Source: Pseudorasbora parva
Taxonomy: Eukaryota; Chordata; Actinopteri; Cypriniformes; Gobionidae
Reading direction: 5' to 3'
DNA length: 64,000 nt
Assembly: GCF_024679245.1 (NCBI RefSeq)
Contig: NC_090174.1
Location: 44,870,188-44,934,187 of the forward strand
Position 1 is the first letter of the stretch. Each line of letters begins with the position of its first letter. Positions 45,336-56,532 of this stretch are shown here, piece after piece. The notes under the pieces are model-generated. The model was not told the origin of the DNA. It made no database searches and was given only the letters and a program-made list of their open reading frames with translations. The position numbers were made by a program, and so were the translations under genes.

Positions 45336-48078
45336 GAGCCCCCTCCCTGCGAGCAGCTCCTGAGGCGAGGAGGCGGTCGACGCCGGGGTCTTCCACAAGG
45401 GTGAGGGGCAGGTCGTTCCGGATGGGTCCTATGAAATTCATTGATGAGAGATGGTTCTATAATGTCATCTGTGTTAACCCAGGACTGCTCCTCCGGGCCA
45501 TACCCCTCCCAGTCGACAAGGTATTGTAGTGTTCTGCCCCGACGTCTGGAATCCACAAGCTCGTGTACCTGATATGCCACCTCCCCATCCACGATTAGGG
45601 GAGGAGGTCTCTGGTCACTGGCCTCGTCTAGGTTCTCCTCTCCTATCGGACCACCTGCGGGCTTGAGCAGAGAGACTTGGAAAGTGGGTGAGATACGGTA
45701 TTCAGGAGGTAATGCTAAACGATAGGAAACTGGATTTATTTGTCTGATGAGTCCACGTACCTGGGACTGAGTTTTTTACAGGGTAGCCTAAGACGAAGAT
45801 CCCTGGTTGATAACCAGACCCATTGACCAGGGCGGTAATCCGGATGCTGAAGGCAATAGTGGTCAGCCTGTTCCTTCTGGCGCCGAACTGCCCTCTGTAG
45901 GTGAATGTGAGCCTTGTTCCAAACAGCCTCACTCCGCTGGAGCCAGTGGTCAACTGATGGGAGATCCGAGGGCTCTCCTGACCAAGGGAACAGTGGAGGT
46001 TGATATCCGAGCATGCACTTAAAGGGTGTGAGTCCTGTCAAAGGCTTCTGAAGGGAGTTCTGTGTATACTCGGCCCAGAACAGATACTGACTCCAATCAG
46101 TTTGGTTGTTGTGACAATAGGAACGTAAATACCGGGTGAGCTCTTGATTGAGGCGTTCCACTTGACCATTCGCCTGAGGGTGATAGCCAGACGTTAAGCT
46201 GATGTTGATATTGAGTTTCTGGAAGAAGGATGTCCAGAGCCTTGAAGTGAACTGGGGTCCCCGATCGGAAACAATGTCCTCTGGAAGGCCATAGAATCGA
46301 AATACATAATTGCAAAGGTGTTCAGCAGTCTCTAAAGCGGTAGGGAGTTTAGGTAAAGGAATGAAGCGGCAGGCCTTGGAAAAGCGATCAATTACAGTGA
46401 GGATGGTGGTCTGGCCCTGAGAATTGGGGAGGTCAGTGACAAAGTCGATAGCAATATGTGACCAGGGACGTCGTGGAATAGGCAATGGGTATAAAAGACC
46501 AGCAGGCCTTTGGTGTGATGGTTTGGTAGTCTGACATATAGTACAATTGCGGATGAAGATGATGATATCAGACTGTAAAGAAGGCAACCAGAAACGGTTA
46601 CTGACAAGTTGAGTGGTGGTTGCTATACCTGGATGACCGGAACTGAGTGATGTATGTACACACTGAATGACATTCTGGCAGAGAGATGTGGGAACATAAG
46701 TACGACCGGCAGGGCAGTTCAGAGGAGGTGGTTCAGTATGGTGTGAGTCTGTGACCTCTGTCATGATGTCCCATTGAATGGGTGCAAGAATGATAGTAGG
46801 AGGAAGTATAGGTTCGCTGGTTGGTGGTACTAAGGAGGACTCATATTGACGTGAGAGAGCATCATCCTTGGTGTTCTTGGATCCAGGTCTGTAGGTAACA
46901 GTAAATTGAAACCTGGTGAAGAGCAGGGCCCATCTGGCCTGTCTGGGGTTGAGACGTTTCGCTGAACGAAGATACTCCAAGTTCCTGTGATCGGTTAAGA
47001 CAACAAATGGGTGCTTGCTTCCCTCCAACCAATGCCGCCATTGTTCTAAGGCTGCCTTCATGGCCAGTAGCTCATGATCTCCCACGTCGTAATTCTGTTC
47101 AGTGGGTGTGATTTGCGGGAGTAATATGCACAAGGAAACAGTTTGGAGGGATTGCCCTGACGTTGAGAGAGGATTGCCCTTATACCCGTGCTGGAGGCGT
47201 CCACCTCGACGATGAATTCCCGTTCGGGGTCTGGATGATGTAAGATGGGGGCTGTGGTAAACAATTCCTTCAACTTGTGGAAAGCATCCTTACCAGAAGA
47301 AGACCAGAGCAGCTTAGTATTTCCCTTCTTGAGCATGGAGGTGAGAGGTGAAGCAATTGTGCTGAAGCCTCTGATAAATCTTCTGTAGAAATTGGCAAAT
47401 CCTAAGAAGCATTGCAGTTCTTTGATGGTGGTTGGTAAGGGCCATTTAACCACTGCCTGGACCTTGTTGTCATCCATGGCGACCCCCTCAGGACTAATAA
47501 TGTAACCCAGGAAAGAGGTGGCAGTCTGGTGAAATTCACACTTCTCAGCTTTGGCATAGAGTTGATTCTCTATTAGTCTTTGCAGGACGGAACGGACATG
47601 GCGGACGTGGTCAGGGTAAGTATCTGAATAAATAAGAATGTCGTCAATGTATATTATTACCCACTTGTTTAGCATGTCCCGGAAGACGTCATTGATGAAG
47701 GCTTGGAAGATGGACGGACTATTGACCAGCCCAAATGGCATCACCTGGTTTTCATAGTGCCCTGAGGTAGTGGAGAAAGCAGTTTTCCATTCATCCCCTG
47801 CTCTGATACGGATCAGGTTATAAGCGCTCCGGAGATCAAGCTTGGTATAATATCTGACCGTGCGAAGTTGTTCTAGGGCAGTTGGAACCAACGGCAGGGG
47901 ATAGCGAAATTTTACTGTGATGTCATTGAGGCCTCGGTAGTGGATACAGGGTCTTAGGCCCCCATCCTTCTTCTTTAGAAAAAAGAACCCAGCAGATGCC
48001 GGAGACGTAGATGGTTGAATGAAACCCTTGGCCAGCTCCTCCTCAATATAATTCTTCATTGCTTCAGACTCAGGTTGA
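45269..48078 (-). pseudogene. Chromovirus pol: RT, RNase H, integrase, chromodomain
   Basis: RT (48059-47058) has [30 protein letters not shown] and the catalytic [10 protein letters not shown] box. A frameshift at about 47110-47130 separates it from RNase H and integrase (47133-45736). Integrase has a zinc-binding N-terminus ([15 protein letters not shown]) and the DDE core: DFVTDLP, SDRGPQF and [10 protein letters not shown]. After a small deletion at about 45745, the frame at 45592-45269 holds a chromodomain ([33 protein letters not shown]), which targets integration to modified chromatin. Catalytic residues remain, but shifts make it inactive. Confidence 0.88.
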
Positions 48079-48352
48079 GAAAGCGGGAAGATGCGACCCT
48101 TGGGGGGTGCCGTACCAGGAATTAAATCAATGGCGCAATCGCTAGCGTGATGGGGTGGTAACTGGGCTGCCTTGGACTTGCTGAAGGCCTCGGAGAGATC
48201 TTGGTATTCGGCTGGTAGTGAGTTAGGGGGTGGTGCTTGTTTGGGAGAGTCTGGTAGTAGAGGGGTTTGAAGAGAGTTTTGGAGACAATGGTTAGACCAA
48301 TGAACTATTTGGTTGTCTGCCCATGATATTTGTGGGTAATGGTGGATCTACA

Positions 48353-48538
48353 TCAGGTAAGTTGTTGTTGCTGGATGGTTAGTACATTGGCTTGGGCAGA
48401 AACCTCTGTTGACAGACGATAGATAGCCGCTGGATCCTGGTCGGGCGAAGTCTTCTGTAACGAGGCAGCAGACTCGGTCGAATCCATTTGCAGCTTTATT
48501 GTAAACATAGTCGTACAGGCAGGGGTCAACAACAGCAA
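48353..48538 (-). pseudogene. Chromovirus gag N-terminal stub
   Basis: The frame begins in the 5' LTR (MDSTESAASLQKTSPDQDPA) and continues to VLTIQQQQLT, then stops at 48353. What follows on the minus strand ([16 protein letters not shown]) is the linker normally found after protease, so gag and protease were lost in one internal deletion at about 48355. Confidence 0.75.
48449..48456 (-). promoter_or_regulatory. Predicted self-priming site
   Basis: Minus-strand AAGACTTC, one base after the 5' LTR, is the exact reverse complement of GAAGTCTT at 48737-48744 in the same LTR. The latter lies about 30 bases after a TATTTAA box (48771-48777), where the RNA should start. Confidence 0.55.
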
Positions 48539-48920
48539 CAGTAGTGTTCAAGGCAAAGAAGAGTCGTAAACGAGAGCAGGCAAAGGGTCAGGGCAGGCAG
48601 CAGACGAGACAGAGTAATTCAGGAAACAGACAGGTAGGTCACAGGGCAGGCAGCATGACAAACTCAGGGTACAAAACAGTCCAAGGTCAAACACAGGAAT
48701 ACCGATCACAGATGAACCGCTCAGCCGTGGCAAAACAAGACTTCACAATGAGTGTGTGCGAAAGTGAAGCTTAAATAGTCTGGTTGATGAGAAGCAGGTG
48801 TGAGTGTAATCAGTCCAGGAATGGGGTTATGGGAAATGTAGTGCAGGAAAGGCTAATACTCGGGGGAAAGGAGCCCTCTGGTGGCGATCGGAGGGAGCCA
48901 CAGAGGCCAAGTTTGTGACA
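48458..48920 (-). repeat. Chromovirus 5' LTR with TATA box
   Basis: 463 bases. On the minus strand a TATTTAA box at 48771-48777 is followed by the predicted RNA start at about 48745, and an ATG in its last 85 bases opens gag. Confidence 0.88.
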
Positions 48921-49002
48921 GTAACATTTATTTAAACGTTCCTTAATGGAAATTGCATGTTTTTTTTGAAAGGTGATTATATGTTTTATATTTTCATTGT
49001 AG

Positions 49003-49089
49003 TCTTCTCCTCTTCCTGTATTCAATGGATCGGCATTAACAAAACCGATTTCAGAAGGTGGCAGCAGCTCTAGTAAAGCAAGTTCCGAG
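49003..49089 (+). CDS. Host gene exon 6
   Basis: Acceptor TCATTGTAG; 87 bases, phase 0 to 0, encoding SSPLPVFNGSALTKPISEGG and a Ser-rich tail; donor GTTACC. Short in-frame exons of this kind often encode flexible linkers. Confidence 0.65.
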
Positions 49090-49172
49090 GTTACCACAAA
49101 ATTGTACTAACACTAATTATAATTCGTTGGAATTATTAATATGTTGTCTTAATACATATGTTTTCATTGCAG

Positions 49173-49256
49173 TCTTTTCCTGTACCCACTACCGCTGGAT
49201 TGTCCTCAGCAGAAGCCAGCACTAGCAGTAGCACTACTAATAAATCAAGCTCAGAG
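49173..49256 (+). CDS. Host gene exon 7
   Basis: Acceptor TCATTGCAG; 84 bases, phase 0 to 0, encoding SFPVPTTAGLSSAEASTSSS and TTNKSSSE; donor GTATCA. A partial copy of its 3' end lies at 49393-49448. Confidence 0.65.
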
Positions 49257-49392
49257 GTATCAAACTAACAGTAAAGATTTTAGCAATAAATAGTACTTCC
49301 TTACACTGATTATATGTTTTATTTATTTATTTTCATAATATTTAGTGTTAGATAAATTGATTTAGCTGATTACTCTTTAATATAGTTAATAC

Positions 49393-49448
49393 ATACATCC
49401 TCAGCAGAAGCCAGCACTAGCACTAATAAATCAAACAATGAGGTATCA
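49393..49448 (+). repeat. Partial duplicate of exon 7 and its donor
   Basis: CCTCAGCAGAAGCCAGCACT, AATAAATCAA and GAGGTATCAAA repeat the end of exon 7 (49202-49262), minus a 12-base part. No pyrimidine tract precedes it, so it may be skipped. Confidence 0.65.
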
Positions 49449-49771
49449 AAAGGAAAATACTGCCAGACCACTACTACCCAGCATATAGAGTTCTTTATTA
49501 ATTAAAGCTGAATTATTATTAATTTTGTACCACTGTATGAACATACAGACAAACTCAAGCTCATTCGTTGTGTGCAGATGGACAGGTCACTTAAAACAAA
49601 TATAGCGATAATAATATTCATTTAGCAACAAAGAGAGAATGTGTACAGTTAGCAAAGAAATCAGCTAACGAATTTCAAATTTAAAGTTTGTACATATGAC
49701 AATTTAAGTGCATGAGTATTTTAACGTTGAAAATAATATGCACTTCAGCTTTAAGTGGTATATAGTCATAC

Positions 49772-49843
49772 CTTTCGATTTTACAGCCAAATGTTTCAAA
49801 AACATCTTCCAGATCAGAAATCTGTGCTTTGGAATTCTCCAAA
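49772..49843 (-). CDS. Host gene exon 9, in inverted orientation
   Basis: On the minus strand: acceptor TTTGATGCAG, then LENSKAQISDLEDVFETFGC and KIE, then donor GTATGAC. 72 bases; it takes phase 2 from exon 8 and leaves phase 2, exactly what plus-strand exon 10 needs. It is acidic and without a known domain. Confidence 0.75.
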
Positions 49844-49961
49844 CTGCATCAAACACATGTGCATCAGAATAAAACAATAAATTAAAAAAATACTGATTAC
49901 TAAATTAATTCAATCCATTTTGTTAGGAAATGTTTAATTCAAAGTGTGTAAATTATGTTAC

Positions 49962-50035
49962 CTTTCACCGCAAAAGCTGGCATGAATTTCTAAATAATCC
50001 AATGGGAAATTATTTAGGCACAGTGGACAGGCAGC
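49962..50035 (-). CDS. Host gene exon 8 with zinc finger, in inverted orientation
   Basis: On the minus strand: acceptor GTGTTTTTAG, then AACPLCLNNFPLDYLEIHAS and FCGE, donor GTAACA. C-x2-C and H-x3-C give a UBZ-like zinc finger. It starts phase 0, fitting exon 7 on the plus strand, and ends phase 2, fitting exon 9. Reading order and phases show it belongs to this gene although it points the other way. Confidence 0.8.
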
Positions 50036-50044
50036 CTAAAAACA

Positions 50045-50152
<108 letters not shown>

Positions 50153-50273
50153 TTTTTTATTTATTTTTTTGTTGTTGTTAATTTTAACTTGGATGTACAA
50201 TTTAACATTTATTACAGTAGTTAATAGTATTAAATATTTTGGTTGTAATTTTAGTTTTTTTCTTCTTACCTAG

Positions 50274-50489
50274 CCTTAAAGATGTTCTCAAAAGCATCAG
50301 TGCGGCCGTAATTACAGAAGGGGAAGGGCACAGATTTGAAATCACCGTATCGAGACAAAACATGCTGGAGAGAGGCCTTGTGCAGTGGCAGAGGCAAAAA
50401 AAAATCATCTCCCATAAACAAACGGAAAGTTACCTTTATAGGTGAAGCTGGAGTAGACACTGGGGCACCGAGCAAGGAATTTCTGACAG
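50274..50489 (+). CDS. Host gene exon 10, start of HECT-like domain, A9 frameshift
   Basis: Acceptor TTACCTAG. The frame reads LKDVLKSISAAVITEGEGHR, FEITVSRQNMLERGLVQWQR, QKK, then needs a one-base shift to SSPINKRKVTFIGEAGVDTG, APSKEFLT. The shift falls in a run of nine A (50396-50404). With eight A the exon would be 215 bases, fitting phase 2 in and phase 1 out. Donor GTATGA at 50490. Confidence 0.75.
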
Positions 50490-50875
50490 GTATGACTGCA
50501 TAACATTTATGCAAAGGTATGTAGCGACTCAGGCGAATCAAACACACAATCGCCAGTTACATTTAACGGAAACCATCTGATAAGACGTTTTACGGCCCAA
50601 AAGAATTTGGCCACATGAAAAGTCCAGAGTTAAAGACAAAGCTTGGAAAACACACGCTTTTGCCTCAAATTATAGACAAACCATCTATAAATGAACATGC
50701 ACCCCAGGACATTGTATGTAAACACATAACTGTCTTGTAAAATGTTTCTTCGGTATGGTATTTTGCATCTTTTTGTCTTTGTCTTAACAACTTACTAGTT
50801 CAGGTAACCTCATATATGTCATGTCTCCTATCAAATTAATGCTCACTTCACGACTTACACTTCCATGTATGTCAC

Positions 50876-51108
50876 TGTGGCAAGGGGGGCGTGGTTCAGC
50901 GAGTTCTGCAGCGGGAGAGAGAGCCGCGTGACGAGCGGTAAGTGAGTGGGTTTGAAGCAGATTAATAACACCTGTCTCTTGTTCCAGTAATGGGCGTGGG
51001 GAGAGGATAAAACGCCAGTGGAACCGGAAGCCAGAGAGAGAGAGAGGGAGCGTCAGCAGTCAAGCCGACCCCTTGTCCTCTTCCTTCCCACACATGAACA
51101 TTATCACA
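50876..51108 (+). mobile_element. Solo LTR, 233 bases
   Basis: Runs TGTGGCAAGGGGGGCGTGG to TTATCACA, flanked by GTCAC at 50871-50875 and 51109-51113. The family-V copy at 28833-29854 lacks it. A GATAAAAC box (about 51015) may be its TATA. Confidence 0.85.
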
Positions 51109-51385
51109 GTCACTTATTCAGAGAATGCAGTGTGTGTTTGTTGCATTAATTAGAGTATGAATGGGTAGAGACCCACTGTTTAAAGCTTGAAACAAAGAGC
51201 CATAAAATCTCCAGAGGAATTTCCCGCTTGGAAATCCCAACAATCTCATTGGTCAAGTCTACCCCAGGAGGGCGTGACTACTCCCAGACCTTAAAAAGAG
51301 GAGTGCTCGGATTCCCTCCCTCTCTCTCTTCTCTCTCTGGCTGAACCAACACGTCATCGTGGCTGGCCCTTGAGCCAGGCCACCA

Positions 51386-51802
51386 ATGCAGGCCCTCCAA
51401 GCAGGGAGGGCCTCCATACACAGAACCATGTGCTGTGTGGGACCAGAAACCCGAGGCCCACACACGACTATTGGGCCAGCAGGCCCCAACACTTCATGTG
51501 GACCTTCTTCGACCATCAGAGACTCTGCAAGTTCATCGTCGTTCCTTCACTCACCACGGAAGGAATCATGCGTGGTAAAACCCATCAGACCAAACCATCG
51601 AACTTTCTCCTGCGATTTCCACCTGGACGGTCTTCTACGGCTCAAGCCATATGCAAGTATCGTACGCAAAACAAATTGCTGTGTAGTGAGTAAAGCTGTA
51701 AACCCCTTTGTTCAGACAAAGGGGCTTGTAGTCACCGATGGTTTCTCTCAAGGTTTTAGACTCTTTAGACTTCATCCATCTGTACTGACCCGGTTCTTCT
51801 AA
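51386..51802 (+). CDS. Open frame inside family-V LTR, function unknown
   Basis: 138 codons, the counterpart of 29357-28935 (minus). It lies some 90 bases after a TATA-like TTAAAAAG (about 51292), so it would be in the RNA leader. No domain recognised. Confidence 0.25.
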   Translation: MQALQAGRASIHRTMCCVGPETRGPHTTIGPAGPNTSCGPSSTIRDSASSSSFLHSPRKESCVVKPIRPNHRTFSCDFHLDGLLRLKPYASIVRKTNCCVVSKAVNPFVQTKGLVVTDGFSQGFRLFRLHPSVLTRFF

Positions 51803-51909
51803 CCACTTTCACTTCAACTCTTGCTATGTATGTTTTGTGTATGTATGTGTTTTATGTCTCGTTCGTGATTTATAGATATTAAAATTTGTGCACAATATAT
51901 GTTTGGTTC

Positions 51910-53784
51910 TGTAACGACAATGACTTATGAGTTTAATGTCTCGGGGAATAATTAACTCAAAAGGGATTTAATATTCAATATTCATGAATTTATGAATATA
52001 ATTTGCTAGTCGTTCATTACGTATTAAAATTTTCCGATAGGGAAAATTGTTTAATTAAATACAAGTAACCCTTTACGGAATTGCTTGAAATTATCCTACT
52101 AAGTTTGTCCTACAAATTAGTTATAGACTTTTCAAATCAATTCTCAATAAGTGATTACTGCTTTACGAGCGCATAAGAAACATTAACTTTACTGATCAGG
52201 ACAAGTTCAATATTTCAAATGGTCATACAGTTTACTTTACTAACATAGTAGCATAAGCAGTTAGGTAACGTTAGATCGCAAGTTTCATTGACTTTGTGTA
52301 TGTGGGAGAACAACAGACCCAACTCATTAAATGTCTTTTGGAGTTTTAATAAACACAGACTAAAAATAACACAGAATTCACACAGATTCACAAAGAAAGT
52401 ACACACTAAATATGCATCAAGAGAGTAGAAATATAGATATTAACGAAAGAATACATAAAAGAGAATAATGAATAGACTAAAATTAGAGAGAGATAAAAGA
52501 GAGAGAGAGATGGGACAAAGAATTAGGGGTAAGAAGCAGCTTTCCTTCAGTTCATCAAATACAACCTTCACGGAGTTAACTTGTCCCAACGGGAAAATAA
52601 CACTACCTCATAACAGCAGTTTGAATTTGGAAGATAATAAGAATACTTGCTTTCGTTTTGGTTTCGTTTTGGCTTCTCGCGTGTGTGCGTGTGTTCCTGC
52701 GTGTCCGGTGGTTCTTTCCGAGGTCGGGAGGGAAGCAGCTTTTTCTCTAGCGGTGCTTCGTGTTCTCCTCCTGAAGAAGGCCCGTGGGGCTAGTAAGTTG
52801 ATGAAGCGAGGAGCAAAGGATTGTTGAAGATCGGATTGTAGAAGAGAAGATTTTTGGAAGAGCCGAGGCCTGTTGGCCCCATAGTGTGGTGGGCCTCGGT
52901 TTCTGGTCCCACACAGCACATGGCTCTGTGTCTGGAGCCCCTCCCTGCTTGGGGGGACGTGTTGGTTCAGCCAGCGAGAGAAGAGAAGAAGTTGGAGAAG
53001 TAAGAGAGAGCGATTGTGGTCTCCACTGGTCTTTTAAGACAATTAATCCACGCCCCCTTCTGGGTAGTCTACCCAATCCAGAGGGTGAATTCTGAGCGGG
53101 AAAAGTTCTCTTTGTCTTGGTTTACGACCTGCTTTGCATGTTTCTGAGGTGTCGTAAAGGGGTGTTGATTTTGTATGGTTTTACTCCCAAGTTTGCTAAA
53201 CATATTAATGATACATTTCATAATCCCATTTGGTGCATCGTTGAGTAAGTCAAAGAAATAGGAATATTTAGATATCAAACACCTTATGGCTGGGAGGTAT
53301 TAAAGCAGAGATACATTCTTATACAGAAATACAAGCATTTAAAATAAACTTACATTGTTTCTACCCCATGATTGAGTAGGCATGAGTCAAGGAGCATGCA
53401 TATATGAGGTTACCTGAACTAGTAAATTGTTAAGACAAAGACAAAAAGATGCAAAATACCATACAGAAGAAACATTTTACAAGACAGTTATGTGTTTACA
53501 TATAATGTCCTGGGGTGCATGTTCATTTATAGATGGTTTGTCTATAATTTGAGGCAAAAGCGGGTGTGTTACAAGCCTCGTGTCTTAAAGTCTTTGTGTC
53601 TAAGACACTTTTCTGTGGCCAAATTCTTTTGGGCCATAAAACATCTTATCAGATGGTTTCCAGGGTAACGAAGAATCTTTCTCTGTTGTGTTGGGGGAAG
53701 ATCTGTTACTCAGCACAAAGCATTCAAAACATATTTGTTAAATGTAACTGGCGATTGTGTGTTTGATTCGCCTGAGTCGCTACA
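51910..53784 (-). mobile_element. Diverged family-V solo LTR nested in the outer one
   Basis: TGTAACGACAATGAC at 51910 to GAGTCGCTACA at 53784, flanked by GTTC at 51906-51909 and 53785-53788. In the copy at 28825-28840 the host sequence runs through without it. It is opposite in orientation to the outer LTR. Confidence 0.82.
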
Positions 53785-54057
53785 GTTCTGACTCCCTTCC
53801 TGCAAACAAATTGTCCCTTAAATGATCGATCTGGTTATGCGCTCTAAGCACTTATGTAAATACAAAGGAAGAATATTTTTTCTGTAGCCATGAAAAATAT
53901 CCTTTTCTTAGAATTAAGTAATAATCAATACTAAATGTTCACAAACGGACTGATTAATTGATTGCAATGTTAACGTAGCTACATAAAGCTAATCTATTTA
54001 AATTATTCAAATATTCATAATTAATCATAATGAGTTATGAATAATTATTAATATTTC

Positions 54058-55107
54058 TGAAGGGGGGATTCTGAAATCTTCTGTCACTTCATTATACCTG
54101 TATATATTTATATCCTAATTAACTTCATAATCAAAACCTTAATTAATATTTATCTTCCTATATTACCTATACTATTATAATGATTCCTTCCAGTTATGAT
54201 TTTGCTTTGTTTCTTGTTTTCTAAAGTGTGTATTTGGTCTTTGACTGGACTGAGGGTCTGGCCTAGAGATGTGTGATGTGTCACTAAACACTGGCAACAA
54301 GGTCATGTGTTTGGATTTTGGAGGTATCACACACCCCTAACATGTCAGGAGTGCAGTAACAGCGTTTGCTCACTTAGCCCGGCTTCCAGATATGAAATAT
54401 GGATTTGTCTTTCATTTAAATTATTATGTTTTATTCCTTTTATTTTTCCTTTAGAAACACTAAAACTCAATTTTATTTCCTTTAGAAACACTAAAGACTC
54501 AAGATGAATATTGCCTGTACTATTGTGTGTCCCTCTCACTCAAAGAAAGCACATGTTATCAGTATGTTTTGGTAAGAACTGGTTAGAACTGGAGCTTAAT
54601 CAGCTCCAACCTTGGAGAGACTGTGTATCTGTGTATGTGCACAATATTCTATGCTACAGATCAGAATGGTGTACAATGGGCATCCTAAGCGATGGGTGGG
54701 CGCCTGCTCCAGATCTGGAAGGTCACTACGGGCCTGATTCTGGGGTGAAAGCGTCAACAAGTGACACGTCAGTGGAAATGTGCATCAGATTAACTGACTT
54801 GAGTGGAAATTTACCATGACTGTGCATTATCTCTGAGCCAATCAGAACCATCCACATTGTAATGACGTGGATAAGACCTTGAAAACGGTATAACTGTTGA
54901 GACAATTGTATGTACGATAGGGCGAGGCAACGAGACGGTGAGAGAGGGAGCGTGGCCTACGAACTCCTTGTGAGACTTGAAGCTGGCTTCTGCTTTTGAA
55001 ACTGCAAACTATTCTTAAGTCAATTTTTCTTTTAATTAATTGCAATCCTGACTCTGTCTTCATTTCTTCACTACTGATCCTGTTTCATAAGTTGTTAACC
55101 CCTTACA
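54058..55107 (+). mobile_element. Solo LTR, 1050 bases, different family
   Basis: TGAAGGGGGGATTC to CCCCTTACA, flanked by TTTC at 54054-54057 and 55108-55111; the copy at 19331-19400 shows the uninterrupted site. It has GCCAATCAGAA (54836) and GGTATAAC (54890), like CAAT and TATA boxes of an LTR promoter. Its parent element is not identified. Confidence 0.78.
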
Positions 55108-55345
55108 TTTCCCTTAAGAGCTAATTCGCTACAGGTTTGATTGCATAACATCCTAGAGTTTCTCGATCACTGCATGTTTTTAAAGTTTCTCTATTTTTAA
55201 CACTTCTGAATTTACTTAGCTGATTAGTAGAACTATGATCTGAAGCAGAGCTGGGTTTCAAACAGGAATGGTTGGTGCTGTACATGTTGTGATAAACTTA
55301 AACTAGTCATGCAGAATTGTTACAATAACCATTTTCTCCTTTAAG

Positions 55346-56460
55346 AAATGATTGGAGGGATTGAAGGGCATTTTTTTGAGGGGGGAGCACCAAAGTATTC
55401 TCTAGCAGTTTCCCAAAGTGAAGTGCGCGCACTTCGAAGGGCGCATTTGAAGTGCGATTACGTCATACCTGCACTACGAAGACTGTCCCAATGTGAAGGC
55501 TGCACCCTCTGAAGGCCGCATTTGAAGTGCGATTACGTCACAGCGGCACTACGTAGGCTGTCCCAAAGGGAGAGCTGCACCTCTGAAGGCCGCATTTGAA
55601 GTGCGATTGCGTCACAGCGGTGCGACGAAGGCTGCCGCAATTCATGAGCGACTTCAAAATGCGCCCTTCGGTTCTCAGGCAAAGGAAGGGTACAGCAGAT
55701 GGGACCTTCCCATAACTTTGCAGCCTTCCCTATCCCAGAATTCATAGCACACTGGTGACTACAGGATTTGACTGGTCCGCATTCCCGCGGCACTCGATCA
55801 GATTCCAGTTAAAGACGATAGCGGTCGGTAACTCAAGTGTAGCCTCAAGTGTAGTACTATTGAACACAACAGCGCAAGCGCTTGAAGTAAATAAAACGTT
55901 TAACGTTAGTGCATTCGCACAGTTCCCAGTTCTCTGCCCTGAGCAAGATGAACTTTAATTTCCCCAATTTTTAAATGCTATTTATTTCTCAACCATTATC
56001 TCAAGAAGAGGAATCAGTCCATTATCACCCTTTTCGCTGTTTCTTTTTTTCCCATACACTTTCTTTAAATAGCCTTCAAAATATAATCTGAGCGGCGCTG
56101 TATTTTCGTCCTGCTCCCGCTATTCCGCACCGCACGATCCGCTCGCGCAAAATTCACTCCGAGCTCACCCGCAATAAATTATTTTATTCCCGACCCGACT
56201 GATCCAGCTAAATTTAGATTTTGTTTCCAGAATCTATCTTTTAAATTTCCCTTACAGAAAGAGAGACACTGGATAGGAATTGTCCGTGCAATCATTTATT
56301 TTTCTTACAGCCTGCTGTAGCCTATGTCAACACCGTAACTAAAACAAATATCACAGAAAAATAGGCTAAATCAAATGTGACATCTGTCACTCAGAATTAT
56401 AAGAAAAAATACAAACAAACGAAAACTGCTAACTTAGATGCTAAAATAAAGTTTATATAG

Positions 56461-56532
<72 letters not shown>

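Larger units (their letters stand above)
44856..48920 (-). mobile_element. Gypsy chromovirus (Tf1/sushi-like) in intron 5, gag-protease deleted
   Basis: LTRs at 44856-45335 (3') and 48458-48920 (5') read TGTCACAAACTTGG to CTCGTTACA on the minus strand, with 5-bp target duplication GTAAC (44851-44855, 48921-48925). The interior has a gag start, RT, RNase H, integrase and chromodomain. Most of gag and protease are missing. A polypurine tract GGGAGGGGGCTC abuts the 3' LTR. The leader lacks a TGG-type tRNA site but has a match to the predicted RNA 5' end, the self-priming arrangement known in the Tf1/sushi group. Confidence 0.88.
50520..55133 (+). mobile_element. Solo LTR of family V in intron 10, carrying three insertions
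   Basis: TGTAGCGACTCAGG at 50520 to TCGCTACA at 55133 on the plus strand, the LTR also seen at 19331-31465. Flanks are GGTA on the left and GGTT on the right, a near target duplication. Inside are a 233-base solo LTR, a diverged family-V copy and a 1050-base solo LTR, each with exact target duplications. Net LTR length is about 1.4 kb. Confidence 0.8.

Noticed and set aside
54511..54819. 102-codon frame as a possible gene
   Set aside because: Lies inside a solo LTR, no motif, no splice context and no second copy to compare.
50484..55155. A 20-base similarity (GGTATGACTGCATAACAT and GGTTTGATTGCATAACAT) as the target duplication of the outer LTR
   Set aside because: The left copy is 13 bases from the LTR edge, so it is better read as a pre-existing local repeat; the likely duplication is GGTA/GGTT.
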